Counted from the stretch's first letter, positions 15,630 to 24,873 are shown. The stretch is DNA of 37,671 nucleotides from Phycisphaerales bacterium (GCA_013044165.1 JABEVB010000213.1:1-37671); one strand, 5' to 3'. Program-made: numbers and translations. Notes: generated from the letters alone by a model not told the origin.

Positions 15630-17897
15630 ATGCGACACGACGCCCGACGGCGATTCTGGCGGTTGGTATTGCGACTGGAGAATGACAAAATTCGTCCACC
15701 CATGGCGTTTCGTAATGCTGTTGGAATGATGGTTCCGCTGGTATTGGGCCTGCTCGTCGGACACCTTAACATCGGGCTGGTCGCGTGCCTTGGTGCCTTT
15801 AACGTGAGTTTTTCAGATGGAGGCGACCCTTACCCGCAGCGAGCCAAACGCATGTTGCTTGCCTGCGCTCTTGTAGCCACCGCTGTGGTTACGGGCGCAG
15901 CGTCGGGCAGTGACACCGCGCTACGATTGGTATGGGTGGCGGCTTGGGCCTTTGCCGCCGGGCTTGGGGTATCATTGGGTACCGCGGCGGCAGACTTGGG
16001 CTTAATCAGCACGGTGACGCTGATTGTTTTTACCAACCGGGCGATGCCCCTGAATATGGCGTTGGCCTCGGGTGGCATAGCTCTTCTAGGCGGGCTGATG
16101 CAGACGGCTCTGTCGCTATTTTTATGGCCGTTTGCGCGTTATGGTCCTGAACGCAAAGTTCTTGCGCATCTGTACCGAGACTTGGCGAATATGGCCAGCA
16201 GCCCGCAGGCCAAGCGCGAATCCTTGCCGCTCACGAGTTCAACGTTGCTGGCCCATGGCTCGCTGGCATCTCTGGATCGCGACCATTCCATAGAGGCGGA
16301 GCGATATCGCTCCTTGTTGAACCAGGTGGAGCGTATCCGTCTGAGCTTGTTTGCAATGCGGCGATCGCATCCACCCGCCGACGAGCTATTGGGCATGTCG
16401 CAGGCTAAAACATTGATTGATGCTGAATTGCTGGCGAGAGATGTTTTGACCCAGGTGGCCGATATGCTTGATTCAGGAACGCTTGCGGCTGCTGGAGTCA
16501 ACCAAGCTCGGCTGACCGAGCGCATGTTGGCGTTGGATATGCTGGCGCAGGATCAGCTCGCTACACCGACTGCAGCTAAAGCGGACGATGGCGATAATAA
16601 ATCCAAGCCTGCGGCGCCATTGTTGCCGGGTTCACAGGTGCCGCAGGCGACGTTGTCAAGCTCGCTTCTGATGGCATTAACCGGGCAGTTGCGGGCATCG
16701 CTGGACCTGGCCCAGCGAGCCGTGATGGTGGATCGGGCTGCCGAGGCCATTCGTCAACCGGCACCGCGCGAGCTGATGGCGCAGGCATGGGGGCAGATTT
16801 TACTGGCCAATATGACGTTGCGTTCCAGTGCGCTGCGCCATGGTCTTAGGCTGGCGGCCTGTACGTTCGTGGGTCAGCTAATCGGAGTTGTGTTTAACCT
16901 GCCCAACGCCTACTGGATACCCATGACAATCGTTCTTGTGCTGAAGCCAGATTTCAGCGGCACTTTCAGCCGTGGTTTGTTGCGTCTCGGTGGGACGCTG
17001 ATAGGTTTGGGTGTGGCAACGGTTCTGTTTCACCTTTTTCCCGATTCTGTTTGGCCGGTGGTTGCGATGATTGCGCTGTTTGGCTTTGCGGTGCGCTGCT
17101 GGGGGCCGGCGAATTACGGTATCTTTGCCGTTTTGGTCACGGCGTTTGTTGTGTGTCTACTCGCGCTGGCCGGCTCGCAACCTAAAATGGTGATAGCCAT
17201 CCGCGGCATAGATACCGCCATTGGAGGCATTGTTGGCCTGTTGGCTTTTGCAGCCTGGCCCACACTGGAGGCGTCGCAGGTGATGTACCGTTTTGCGGAG
17301 TTGTTGGATGCCTACGGTAATTACTTTGCGCTGCTTTATGATGGGCTTAAGCAGCCAGCCTCACTGCTGCCCAAAAAGGCGATGGAAATAAAACTGCGGG
17401 CACGACTTGCACGATCGAATCTGGAGGCCTCAATTGATCGAATACGCTCAGAGCCGTTCATGCAACCAGAGCATCTTTCGCTGCTCGGCGGCATGCTCGC
17501 AAGTTCGCACCGGCTGGTGCGCGCGTTTATGGCTATAGAGGGGTATATTGGAGCATCAGCCGAGCCTCTTGCCTCATGCATGCCCCTTAATAAGTTGGTG
17601 CAGGGGGTGACGGACTCGGTTGCGGCAATGGCCGAGGCGCTTCGGTCAAAACCGGGGACTGTGGCGATGTTATCGGGCAGGCAGCCCTCGGATTTGCGCG
17701 GCGAATTTGTGGCTTTGGCCCGCCAGATGCGAGCCGCCAAACCGCAACTCGATGCTCGTGAGAAGTCGTTGCTTTTGGAACTTGACCGCGTCGTTAACAG
17801 CGCCAATACGCTGCGCGAGCAGGTTGAGCAATGGTGGTCAGCTGGCCAGATGAAGGTTAACACGCAGCAGGGCGATTTATCGCCAGTTCCTCGTTGA
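15630..17897 (+). CDS. FUSC-family inner membrane protein (YccS/fusaric-acid-resistance-like)
   Basis: A protein of about 755 residues with the two-part FUSC layout. The N-terminal membrane bundle (about residues 20-175) has five to six hydrophobic helices, with MVPLVLGLLVGHLNIGLVACLGAFNVSF first. A soluble helical region follows (about 180-410), then a second bundle (about 415-555) containing YWIPMTIVLVLKPDFSGTFSRGLLRLGGTLIG, the typical second FUSC block, and a long C-terminal helical tail. Relatives are implicated in export of aromatic acids or have unknown roles; the substrate here cannot be told. The start is uncertain: ATG 15630 is chosen because a TTG at 15528 adds a non-conserved stretch. 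Neither has a strong ribosome binding site. It is divergently oriented from comB. Confidence 0.82.
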   Translation: MRHDARRRFWRLVLRLENDKIRPPMAFRNAVGMMVPLVLGLLVGHLNIGLVACLGAFNVSFSDGGDPYPQRAKRMLLACALVATAVVTGAASGSDTALRLVWVAAWAFAAGLGVSLGTAAADLGLISTVTLIVFTNRAMPLNMALASGGIALLGGLMQTALSLFLWPFARYGPERKVLAHLYRDLANMASSPQAKRESLPLTSSTLLAHGSLASLDRDHSIEAERYRSLLNQVERIRLSLFAMRRSHPPADELLGMSQAKTLIDAELLARDVLTQVADMLDSGTLAAAGVNQARLTERMLALDMLAQDQLATPTAAKADDGDNKSKPAAPLLPGSQVPQATLSSSLLMALTGQLRASLDLAQRAVMVDRAAEAIRQPAPRELMAQAWGQILLANMTLRSSALRHGLRLAACTFVGQLIGVVFNLPNAYWIPMTIVLVLKPDFSGTFSRGLLRLGGTLIGLGVATVLFHLFPDSVWPVVAMIALFGFAVRCWGPANYGIFAVLVTAFVVCLLALAGSQPKMVIAIRGIDTAIGGIVGLLAFAAWPTLEASQVMYRFAELLDAYGNYFALLYDGLKQPASLLPKKAMEIKLRARLARSNLEASIDRIRSEPFMQPEHLSLLGGMLASSHRLVRAFMAIEGYIGASAEPLASCMPLNKLVQGVTDSVAAMAEALRSKPGTVAMLSGRQPSDLRGEFVALARQMRAAKPQLDAREKSLLLELDRVVNSANTLREQVEQWWSAGQMKVNTQQGDLSPVPR

Positions 17898-18061
17898 GAG
17901 GCTTTCGGCGGTGATGACCGTGATGCAGCCAGCCTGATGTTCAGGGTTATTGCCAGCCCGCCGCTGCGGCGCTTATCGCACAATGAGCGAAAATATACAG
18001 GATGGGCGGTAACTATACTTAAGCGTTGGCCTTGGACGCAAAGCTTTTGGAGATTAAGAAT

Positions 18062-19213
18062 ATGCCTCGTCGAAAAATGGTTCACGTCCTTGTGGCTGGT
18101 GTTTTAACCATTGGCTTGTTTACATCGCTCCCGTCGGTATCGGCCGCCAAAGTTGCCGGAGCAAATGGTGGGGTTGCGGTGCCGGCGGCGTCGCCGCTGG
18201 CGGAATTGGGTCGGCTGCTGCAAAAGGATTTTCATTCACTGGATAAACTCATGCCGCGCGGCGACGAACTGGTGGATGCTCAGGCACGCCAGCGGCTTGC
18301 ACCCAAAGTTCTGCCGCTGCTAACAGACATTGAATCGAAAATTGTTAAATTCATGCATACGGCCACCGGGCTTACGCCGGATGATAAGTCGCAGGTGCTG
18401 GGGCTGCAGCAGCATTTTTCCGCCGTAATGGCGGTGCTCGGAGATGTCGGTGCACAGTCTCTGCTGAAACAGGAGACGGCCTCGGCCGATCACGTGGTGA
18501 AACTGGGGGGGCAGTTGCAATTGCTGCAGGTGCAGTGGTGGCAAAGCGCACAAAATGCAGGGGTACAGGGCCACATTCTTAAGCGGATGGCGCTATTGGC
18601 CAAGGCTAACCCTACCGACGATACAGTAACGATGATGCTTTTGGGCATGATAGAACTAGGATCGGCTGATGTTGCGGTACGTGATCAGGCGCGGCAGATA
18701 ATAATGGATGATCAGTTTGGTCCGCTGGCGATGCAGGTTAAGTCGGATGTGGGCTATACACTTAAGCTGCATAAAAAGTTTCTTAACAAGCCGGTGATCG
18801 TGCAAGGCGTGTTGCTTGGCGGGGGTAAATTTTCGACCACCCAATGGAAGGGCAAAGTTGTTGTGGTGGATTTTTGGGCTACATGGTGCGGACCTTGCCG
18901 TGCGAGTCTCCCTGGTTTGGAAAGGCTTTATTCCAAGTATCATGATCAAGGCCTGCGAGTGGTGGGCGTGTCAAACGATAACTCGGGTGCCGCGTTGAAG
19001 GCATTTTTGAAGGCTAATCCAAAAATGGCCTGGCCGCAGCTTTTTGACGAGAGCAACCCGGGTTGGAGCCTCATTAGCACGAGTTTTGGCTTAAACTCCA
19101 TACCGACGCAGTTTATTATTGACCGCCAGGGCATTTTACGAGATATTTCGGTTGGTTTTGACCCCAATCATGACATAGATTCTGCAGTGGTAAGACTCTT
19201 GAAGCACAAATAG
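18062..19213 (+). CDS. Exported TlpA-like thioredoxin-fold protein
   Basis: A 383-residue protein with a signal peptide (MPRRKM, hydrophobic VLVAGVLTIGLFT, cleavage near SVSAA) and a C-terminal thioredoxin domain. The active site WCGPC lies at residues 275-279 in VVDFWATWCGPCR, with the cis-proline in SIPTQFIID. About 200 residues of helical sequence without recognised motif precede the domain, a common architecture for TlpA/ResA-like proteins in planctomycetes. It probably reduces disulfides or haem-binding cysteines in the periplasm and could take electrons from DsbD encoded 1 kb downstream. GGAGA lies eight bases before ATG 18062. A -10-like TATACT (18014-18019) is seen without a clear -35 box. 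Confidence 0.85.
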   Translation: MPRRKMVHVLVAGVLTIGLFTSLPSVSAAKVAGANGGVAVPAASPLAELGRLLQKDFHSLDKLMPRGDELVDAQARQRLAPKVLPLLTDIESKIVKFMHTATGLTPDDKSQVLGLQQHFSAVMAVLGDVGAQSLLKQETASADHVVKLGGQLQLLQVQWWQSAQNAGVQGHILKRMALLAKANPTDDTVTMMLLGMIELGSADVAVRDQARQIIMDDQFGPLAMQVKSDVGYTLKLHKKFLNKPVIVQGVLLGGGKFSTTQWKGKVVVVDFWATWCGPCRASLPGLERLYSKYHDQGLRVVGVSNDNSGAALKAFLKANPKMAWPQLFDESNPGWSLISTSFGLNSIPTQFIIDRQGILRDISVGFDPNHDIDSAVVRLLKHK

Positions 19214-19237
19214 CTGCGAATGGCGAAAGAGCCGGTG

Positions 19238-19298
19238 GAGCTTTCAAGGAGCGGGTGTGAGCGATATCTCCAGATGGAATAATGCCGACTGAAAGCTC
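19238..19298 (+). terminator. Long inverted repeat after the TlpA-like gene
   Basis: GAGCTTTCA (19238-19246) and TGAAAGCTC (19290-19298) are perfect 9-bp inverted arms 43 bp apart; GGAG and CTCC inside can pair too. TCGCTTTT follows. It may terminate the upstream transcript, but the T-tract is weak. Confidence 0.3.
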
Positions 19299-19324
19299 TC
19301 GCTTTTATGACAGTATCGTTTCAC

Positions 19325-19353
19325 TTGACAATTTGGACAAATTGGTATCTTAT
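19325..19353 (+). promoter_or_regulatory. Promoter with an embedded operator-like dyad
   Basis: A perfect TTGACA (19325-19330) is followed at 17 bp by TCTTAT (19348-19353); TATTAT at 19351-19356 is an alternative -10 with a long 20-bp spacer. Within the spacer, CAATTTG-GA-CAAATTG (19329-19344) is a perfect 7-2-7 dyad, positioned to block polymerase. The first gene downstream encodes an HTH protein, so autoregulation is plausible. Confidence 0.5.
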
Positions 19354-19356
19354 TAT

Positions 19357-19575
19357 GTAGGAGTCGAAAGCGAACATCACCCGCTTTCGTGAGACAGGAG
19401 CATTCCAGAAGCGATGCGAGAGCGTTTTGTTTTGACCAGCGGTCGAGTGCCGCCGGGTTAGTGATGGGCCAAAGGCGTTGAAACGTTTTAAAAAATCGCA
19501 GGCAGCGGCCGGTAGATGCGGGGGAGATGAGGTGTTGCTACGGCTGCTTAATCGCTGTTGTTTTTGGAGTCGGTT
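19357..19575 (+). other. Long 5' leader of the HTH gene with a stable hairpin
   Basis: If the promoter above is used, the leader is about 215 nt. Near its 5' end CGAAAGCG (19365-19372) and CGCTTTCG (19382-19389) form a perfect 8-bp hairpin with a 9-nt loop. No gene is seen in the rest, which includes an A/T-rich patch near 19486-19497 and a G-rich run near 19517. Confidence 0.35.
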
Positions 19576-19911
19576 ATGAACATCTTACAACCTCAAACTC
19601 ACCTTCGTGGCAATTACGCACAAATATGCGAACGCCTCAAGCGAGTTCGCATGCAGGTGTGCGGGCGCCGTGGCCAGTCGCGGTTTGCCTATCTTCTGGG
19701 GCTCTCGCCGTCAACCTACAACTACTACGAAAAAGGGCGGGTGCCACCCGTGGAAGTCCTTGATTTGGCTTCCAAAGTAAGCGGTGCGCCGCTGATGTGG
19801 CTTATTCGTGGCGAGCCGGATACTTTTAATATTGGATCACTTGCCTATATCGTCGGCGAGCTGCCACTCAAGGAGCAACCCCCCAGCGATGATGCTACAC
19901 AGGCCGCTTGA
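19576..19911 (+). CDS. Small helix-turn-helix regulator (XRE/Cro-CI type)
   Basis: A 111-residue protein whose central part fits a Cro/CI-type DNA-binding domain: RRGQSRFAYLLGLSPSTY with the recognition helix at about residues 44-52, then NYYEKGRVPPVEVLDLASKVSG. The YEKGR segment is typical of XRE regulators. The C-terminal 35 residues are short and polar and show no sensor domain. TGGAG six bases upstream sets ATG 19576. The gene sits between the TlpA-like gene and dsbD and has its own promoter with a dyad, making it a candidate autoregulator and possibly a regulator of the neighbouring redox genes; that is inference. Confidence 0.75.
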   Translation: MNILQPQTHLRGNYAQICERLKRVRMQVCGRRGQSRFAYLLGLSPSTYNYYEKGRVPPVEVLDLASKVSGAPLMWLIRGEPDTFNIGSLAYIVGELPLKEQPPSDDATQAA

Positions 19912-20153
19912 TGTTCGGCACCTGCGGAGAGAGCCTTGGCTGGTTGGCTGCGGAAATTGTCAACTGCGATAGGGGCCATGAGAGGGTGGCTCTAATCTCA
20001 GGCTTCAACGCGGCCTGACCGTTTGCCCAAGTCACGACCCTCCGCTGAAACAACTCTTCATCCCAAATTTATATTTAAACTTATCCCACGCTATGATGTT
20101 AGCAGGTGGCGTACCTTTGTGGTTGCGCAGTCCACTGGCACTCCAGATGGAGG

Positions 20154-22073
20154 ATGGTCTCTTTGTTAAATATCATCGTCAGAAACCACCGACCGTTGTG
20201 GGAGCCCAATCCATTGGTTCGCTTGATGGCTGGCGGCCTGCTTCTTTTGGCTGGAGTGTTCGTGGCGGCAAGTCCAGCGATGGCCCAGCCAGTTCAAGCT
20301 TTTAGCGCCAGCATGAGTGCGCAACCCACACAACTCACTCCTGGCAAATCAGGCGAGTTGACGATCCAGGTGACTGTGACGCCAGGCTTTCATATTCAGA
20401 GCAACAAACCTCTGGATCGCTTCTTGCAGGCTACCCTGGTTAAGCCGGTGGCTTCGCAGGGAATAATATTTGGCAAAGTCGTTTATCCGAAAGCGGTACT
20501 TATTCCTGCGCCACCAGGCGTTACCTCCGCAGGCAAGCTTTCGATTTTTGATGGCATTATTGTGATGAAAATTCCATTTAAGGTAACAACCGAGGCGGTC
20601 GGTGGCCAACGCACCTTAAAAGCCAATATCACTGCCCAAGGCTGTAATGCCGATTCCTGTGTGGCTCCGAAAACGCTGCGGTTGGCGGCTCACATCAAAG
20701 TCCTTGCCGCGGCGGGCAAGAATCAAGTTGTTGCGCCACAGGTCGTCAATAAAATTACCAGTGCGACTGTGCCCGCGGTCACGGCGCTCCATGCCGCTTC
20801 GAGTGACTTAAAGCTCATAGAATCGCGGCCCTATTCGCCGTCAACCGCCGTGCGGCAAAAGTCGCTTTGGCAGTGGATGGTCATTGCGCTATTGGCCGGG
20901 CTTATTATGAATGTGATGCCCTGTGTATTGCCGGTTATTCCATTAAAAGTACTTTCGCTCGTGCAGCAGGCTCATGGTGATTCGCGCGTGGCCATGCGTC
21001 ATGGCTTGGTGTACAGCGCGGGAGTTTTGACACTCTTTTGGCTGTTGGCGGGCGTGGTGGTGGGCTACCGCGTCTATGCGCATAAGACATTTGTGTATGG
21101 ATCGCAGTTTCAGCACCCTGTGGTTACGCTCATATTGGCCCTGATTGTGCTGGTTTTTGCGCTGTCGCTGCTGGGGGTCTGGACGCTCTCTCCGCCTCGG
21201 GCGGTTTATAAATTGGACGATGCTCGCCAGCAATACGGTGGTTACCTCAGCTCATTTGGTATGGGGTTGCTGGCCACAGCGCTGACAACACCGTGCAGCG
21301 TGCCATTTTTGGGCGGCCTGCTGGCCTGGGTGCTAGGCCTCTCGGCCGGAGGCATTGTCGGATTTTTTACCCTGCTGGGCATTGGAATGGCGCTGCCATT
21401 TTTAATTTTGGCAAGCTATCCCAAGCTGCTTCGCTTTGTGCCGCGGGCTGGTCGTTGGACCGATGTATTTAAGCAACTGATCGGCTTGGTAATGCTCGGT
21501 GTCACGTTGTACCTGCTGACGACTCTACCTGATTTAACATATATAAAATTCGGGCTGCTTACTTCGCTCTTGGTGGCCATAGCATGCTGGATTTGGGGGC
21601 AGGGGCCTTCGGTTAATTCACCGTTAGGGGTGCTATGGTCCGTGCGGGGCATGGCGGTGGTGCTGGCGGCCGTGACTATTTGGGGGGCTTCGCTGGTACT
21701 TTTTAAAGGCGACGATGCGCCGCATGGGTGGCGTAACTTCAGCGTTTCGGCCATGGACAGGGCGTTGGCGGCCGGTCATCCAGTGATGGTGGATTTTACC
21801 GCCAAGTGGTGCATCAACTGTCATTACATCAAGCAGACGGTGCTTGAGAGCGCTGTCGCCAAAGCCGCGTACAAAAGATATGGCGTTGTTTTGCTTCGGG
21901 CGGATATGACGGTGACGAACCCGCCGGTCAATCTCCTACTGAAAAAGCTGGGCGGGTATTCGATTCCATTTTTGGCGATCTTTTCGCCAGTCAGTCCATA
22001 TCATCCGGCAACGCTGCGCGATTTTTACTCTGTGCAGTCTGTTGTGCGTGATCTTCAGCATGCGGCGGGGTAG
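20154..22073 (+). CDS. dsbD: DsbD-type thiol:disulfide interchange protein
   Basis: A protein of about 640 residues carrying reducing power from cytoplasmic thioredoxin to the periplasm. Three modules are clear (numbering from ATG 20154): an N-terminal periplasmic domain after a signal-like stretch (LVRLMAGGLLLLAGVFVAASPAMA) with C164 and C169; a membrane domain with cysteines in NVMPCVLPVIP (C257) and TTPCSVPFLGG (C381); and a C-terminal thioredoxin domain with WCINC (C553, C556). All six redox cysteines expected of DsbD are present. The start is uncertain: GGAGG at 20149-20153 is too near ATG 20154 and better spaced for TTG 20163; a GTG at 20106 lies almost at the predicted transcript start (-10 TATGAT, 20092-20097). 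The TlpA-like protein upstream is a likely partner. Confidence 0.9.
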   Translation: MVSLLNIIVRNHRPLWEPNPLVRLMAGGLLLLAGVFVAASPAMAQPVQAFSASMSAQPTQLTPGKSGELTIQVTVTPGFHIQSNKPLDRFLQATLVKPVASQGIIFGKVVYPKAVLIPAPPGVTSAGKLSIFDGIIVMKIPFKVTTEAVGGQRTLKANITAQGCNADSCVAPKTLRLAAHIKVLAAAGKNQVVAPQVVNKITSATVPAVTALHAASSDLKLIESRPYSPSTAVRQKSLWQWMVIALLAGLIMNVMPCVLPVIPLKVLSLVQQAHGDSRVAMRHGLVYSAGVLTLFWLLAGVVVGYRVYAHKTFVYGSQFQHPVVTLILALIVLVFALSLLGVWTLSPPRAVYKLDDARQQYGGYLSSFGMGLLATALTTPCSVPFLGGLLAWVLGLSAGGIVGFFTLLGIGMALPFLILASYPKLLRFVPRAGRWTDVFKQLIGLVMLGVTLYLLTTLPDLTYIKFGLLTSLLVAIACWIWGQGPSVNSPLGVLWSVRGMAVVLAAVTIWGASLVLFKGDDAPHGWRNFSVSAMDRALAAGHPVMVDFTAKWCINCHYIKQTVLESAVAKAAYKRYGVVLLRADMTVTNPPVNLLLKKLGGYSIPFLAIFSPVSPYHPATLRDFYSVQSVVRDLQHAAG

Positions 22074-22275
22074 CTTTTGGGCAGGCGTGGCTTGCTGGTG
22101 ATAGCGTCGTGGCACCCAACAGATAAGTTGCCTTTGAAGTGATTCGCCATTGCTTATTCCTTGGGGTTGGATTTATCGGCGGCATGAGCCTATGACAATT
22201 ATGCCCGGTGGCTTGACCACAACGCACTGGGCCGCAACAATAGACGGCGTTGCCACGTTGGTTTTGCTGACGTCT

Positions 22276-22362
22276 GGAGAGATGGCTGAGTGGCTGAAGG
22301 CGCCGGTTTCGAAAACCGGTTAGGGCGCAAGTCCTACTAGGGTTCGAATCCCTATCTCTCCG
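22276..22362 (+). tRNA. tRNA-Ser (anticodon CGA)
   Basis: An 87-nt class II tRNA. Acceptor GGAGAGA pairs with TCTCTCC, with G as discriminator base. The anticodon stem CCGGT/ACCGG encloses TTCGAAA, giving anticodon CGA for UCG. A long variable arm and the T-arm TAGGGTTCGAATCCCTA follow. The 3' CCA is not encoded. Confidence 0.96.
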
Positions 22363-22692
22363 TTTACCTTTGTACATGTTAGTAATGACGCATTTTGCAT
22401 CTGCCAAATACGCCGCTGATGCTTGGTACTTGGCGGTAGATGCTCAGCGTCAATGTTTTTCGGGCCCTCCAATTGGGCCGTCACGGCAAGCTTAAGGTAA
22501 CTATTGACTGCCTTGCTCTGAGCTTGGCCCGCACGGCATCTATGGAGCGGGTAACATTTAGATGTCCGCAGGCTGTGCTCGTGGTATTGGCCAAAGACGT
22601 GCCGCTTGGGGATAATGTCTTGCTAGGGACTGTTGTTGGCTTGGGATTTCCCAAACTGCTGCGAGCGCCATGCGCGGCCAAGGAGTTTTTGT
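22363..22692 (+). other. Spacer between tRNA-Ser and the antiporter, with one hairpin
   Basis: GCATCTGCCAA (22397-22407) can pair with TTGGC-ggt-AGATGC (22430-22443), an 11-bp stem with a 3-nt bulge, 35 nt after the tRNA. It may act in tRNA transcript termination. An open frame beginning at 22440 runs through the spacer but lacks a ribosome binding site and overlaps the antiporter start, so it is not called. Confidence 0.3.
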
Positions 22693-24873
22693 TTGAATGT
22701 ATCGCTTCTGGTTTTGCAGTTGGCGGTAATCATTCTGGTGACGCGCACCTGCGGAGTACTTATCCGCTATCTGCGTTTGCCGGAAGTTATCGGTGAAATG
22801 ATCGGCGGCATTATGCTCGGGCCTTCGCTGCTGGGGCTTATTGCCCATGGCTCGCTTCTGCACGGACTGTTTCCGGATGATTCGATACCGGCATTGAATC
22901 TGTTGAGTGAACTCGGGCTGATGTTTTTCATGTTTATCGTGGGCCTGGAGTTGAATTTGCGATCGCTGCGCGGTCGCGGGCGGGCCGTGCTTACCACGGG
23001 GCTTGCAAGTCTGCTTATTCCATTTATAGGCGGGTTGCTGCTGGCACGCTACCTCTCGGCCCTGCCTATTGTGGCGCCGGTGCATCATCCCACGGCATTT
23101 GTTCTGATGATTGCCACCGTAATAGCCGTCAGTGCGTTTCCGGTCATGGCCCGCGTGCTTAGCGATCAGTCGCTGCTTAAAACGAAAGTAGGCTCCATGG
23201 CCATGGCGTCGGCGGCAGTGATAGACGTAGGCGGGTGGTGCCTGCTGGCCGTGGTGTATGACATCGCCAGCACCATTGCCAATAATAGCCATGTATCCGC
23301 ATGGTGGTCGGTGTTGGGGGGTATTCGCACGGCGGCGTTGGCGGTGGCCTACGCGCTGGTGATGATGATGGTGCTGCGTCGCTTTTTGTGGCGCTTTCAG
23401 ACACATTTTGAATCGCGTGGTCGCGTTACGCGCAATGCACTGGCGCTGGTCATCGTGCTGATGTTTGCCAGTGCTCTGGTGACCGATTATTTGCATGTAA
23501 ACCTTATATTTGGCGCCTTTATGCTTGGCGCGATCCTGCCATCCGAAGATATGTTTGTCCGCCATCTGGCGGAAAAATTGCAAGACGTGACGTTGGTTGT
23601 GCTGATGCCCGTGTTTTTCACGTTGATTGGGCTTCGCACTAATTTTGCCGGGTTGTATGCCCATACCATCTGGCACACCGTGGCCCTTATGTTGCCTGCG
23701 ATGTTTGCTCTTAAGTTTTTTGCCGCGGCAGGCGCTGGACGCCTTAATCGAATGTCCATACGTGAGTCGAGCCTGCTAGGGGTGCTCATGAACACCCATG
23801 GCGTGATGGAACTGGTGGTGCTTAACCTGGCGTGGGAACTTCACGTGATTCACTCACAGACCATGGCTATTATGGTGCTGGCACTTTTGACGGCAACATT
23901 ATTGGCGGCACCGCTTATAAGCCTGTTGGGGAGACCCTGGCGCAAATCGCCGGACCTTGCAGTATTTGGCGATAAGGCGGGCCACACCCGGGTACTGGTG
24001 TGTATTTCGCAGATGGCGTCGGTTTCAGCAATTTTGGAGGTGGGGCGGTTGATGTTGGGGCCGACTGGATCGAGACTGCATGTGCTGGAACTTGAAACAC
24101 CCAGCAGCCACATCGGTCTGGGGCTTGAGGCCGCGCCCGACGAGGGCGGTCCAATCGAAGCAGCCCAGCGCTACGCCGCCGAACGCAAGATTGAAATAGG
24201 AGCCATCAGTTTTCCAAGCCGGCGGATTGGGCACGATATCGTGCGAACGGCGGCGGCCATTCGCAGCGATTGGCTGATCGTTGGCTCGCATCGTGGCGTG
24301 CTGGGCGCGTCGGCCATGGGGGGGGTGGCGGGCTGGGTGATGCGACACGCGGCCTGTCATGTGGGCATCCTGGTGGCCAAGAATGTCACGGCAATCAAGC
24401 GAGTGCTCGTACCATATGTTGGCGAAGAGCAGGACGCAGGCGCTCTGTTGGCCGCTAATATGATGAGTCAGCACGCTGAGGTGGAAGTAACCATCTTGCA
24501 CGTGGTGCGACCACATGGGCATGGCCTGCCTGATTCTCCGATGGGGGTAAGGTCCCTGGTAGACCGGTACATGCCCAACACATCCGGTGGCCGGCAGATA
24601 CGCATGCAGGTGATTGAGCACCACTCGCCGGCAGACGTTGTCATTGAAGAATCGTCTCGACACGATCTGGTAATTCTTGGAGCATCGCCATTGTGGCGAC
24701 TGCGCGAGCGGCTGCTGGGCTTTTCGCAGGAATCGGTGGCGGTAAAAAGCCGGTGTTCGGTATTGATTGTGCACACAGGAAAGGTACGCAGCAAAGCCGC
24801 TACCGCAGACGCATTGGCCGGTTCGCATGCGGCCGTATCGCCAGCTGCGGCGGAAGCGACCGCACCGCCTTAG
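22693..24873 (+). CDS. Cation:proton antiporter (CPA2) fused to two universal-stress domains
   Basis: A 726-residue protein. The first about 395 residues form a 12- to 13-helix Na+/H+ (or K+/H+) exchanger domain of the CPA2/KefB-like family, with the usual LPEVIGEMIGGIMLGPSLLG near the N-terminus. The rest comprises two Usp-like domains: one from about residue 420 (HTRVLVCIS) ending in the nucleotide-loop pattern LIVGSHRGVLGASAMGGVAGWV, and one from about 565 (IKRVLVPYVG) ending with LVILGASPLWRLRERLLGFSQES. The Usp part may bind ATP or AMP and tune transport. Start is TTG 22693 with AAGGAG seven bases upstream. Its stop overlaps the convergent small gene by four bases. Ion specificity cannot be told. 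Confidence 0.87.
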   Translation: MNVSLLVLQLAVIILVTRTCGVLIRYLRLPEVIGEMIGGIMLGPSLLGLIAHGSLLHGLFPDDSIPALNLLSELGLMFFMFIVGLELNLRSLRGRGRAVLTTGLASLLIPFIGGLLLARYLSALPIVAPVHHPTAFVLMIATVIAVSAFPVMARVLSDQSLLKTKVGSMAMASAAVIDVGGWCLLAVVYDIASTIANNSHVSAWWSVLGGIRTAALAVAYALVMMMVLRRFLWRFQTHFESRGRVTRNALALVIVLMFASALVTDYLHVNLIFGAFMLGAILPSEDMFVRHLAEKLQDVTLVVLMPVFFTLIGLRTNFAGLYAHTIWHTVALMLPAMFALKFFAAAGAGRLNRMSIRESSLLGVLMNTHGVMELVVLNLAWELHVIHSQTMAIMVLALLTATLLAAPLISLLGRPWRKSPDLAVFGDKAGHTRVLVCISQMASVSAILEVGRLMLGPTGSRLHVLELETPSSHIGLGLEAAPDEGGPIEAAQRYAAERKIEIGAISFPSRRIGHDIVRTAAAIRSDWLIVGSHRGVLGASAMGGVAGWVMRHAACHVGILVAKNVTAIKRVLVPYVGEEQDAGALLAANMMSQHAEVEVTILHVVRPHGHGLPDSPMGVRSLVDRYMPNTSGGRQIRMQVIEHHSPADVVIEESSRHDLVILGASPLWRLRERLLGFSQESVAVKSRCSVLIVHTGKVRSKAATADALAGSHAAVSPAAAEATAPP

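Noticed and set aside
22440-22796. A 118-codon open frame between tRNA-Ser and the antiporter
   Set aside because: No ribosome binding site, and it overlaps the well-supported TTG start of the antiporter in another frame.
22558-23676. A 372-codon open frame antisense to the antiporter
   Set aside because: Composition rich in His, Gln and Arg is typical of an antisense shadow of a membrane protein gene; no domain recognised.
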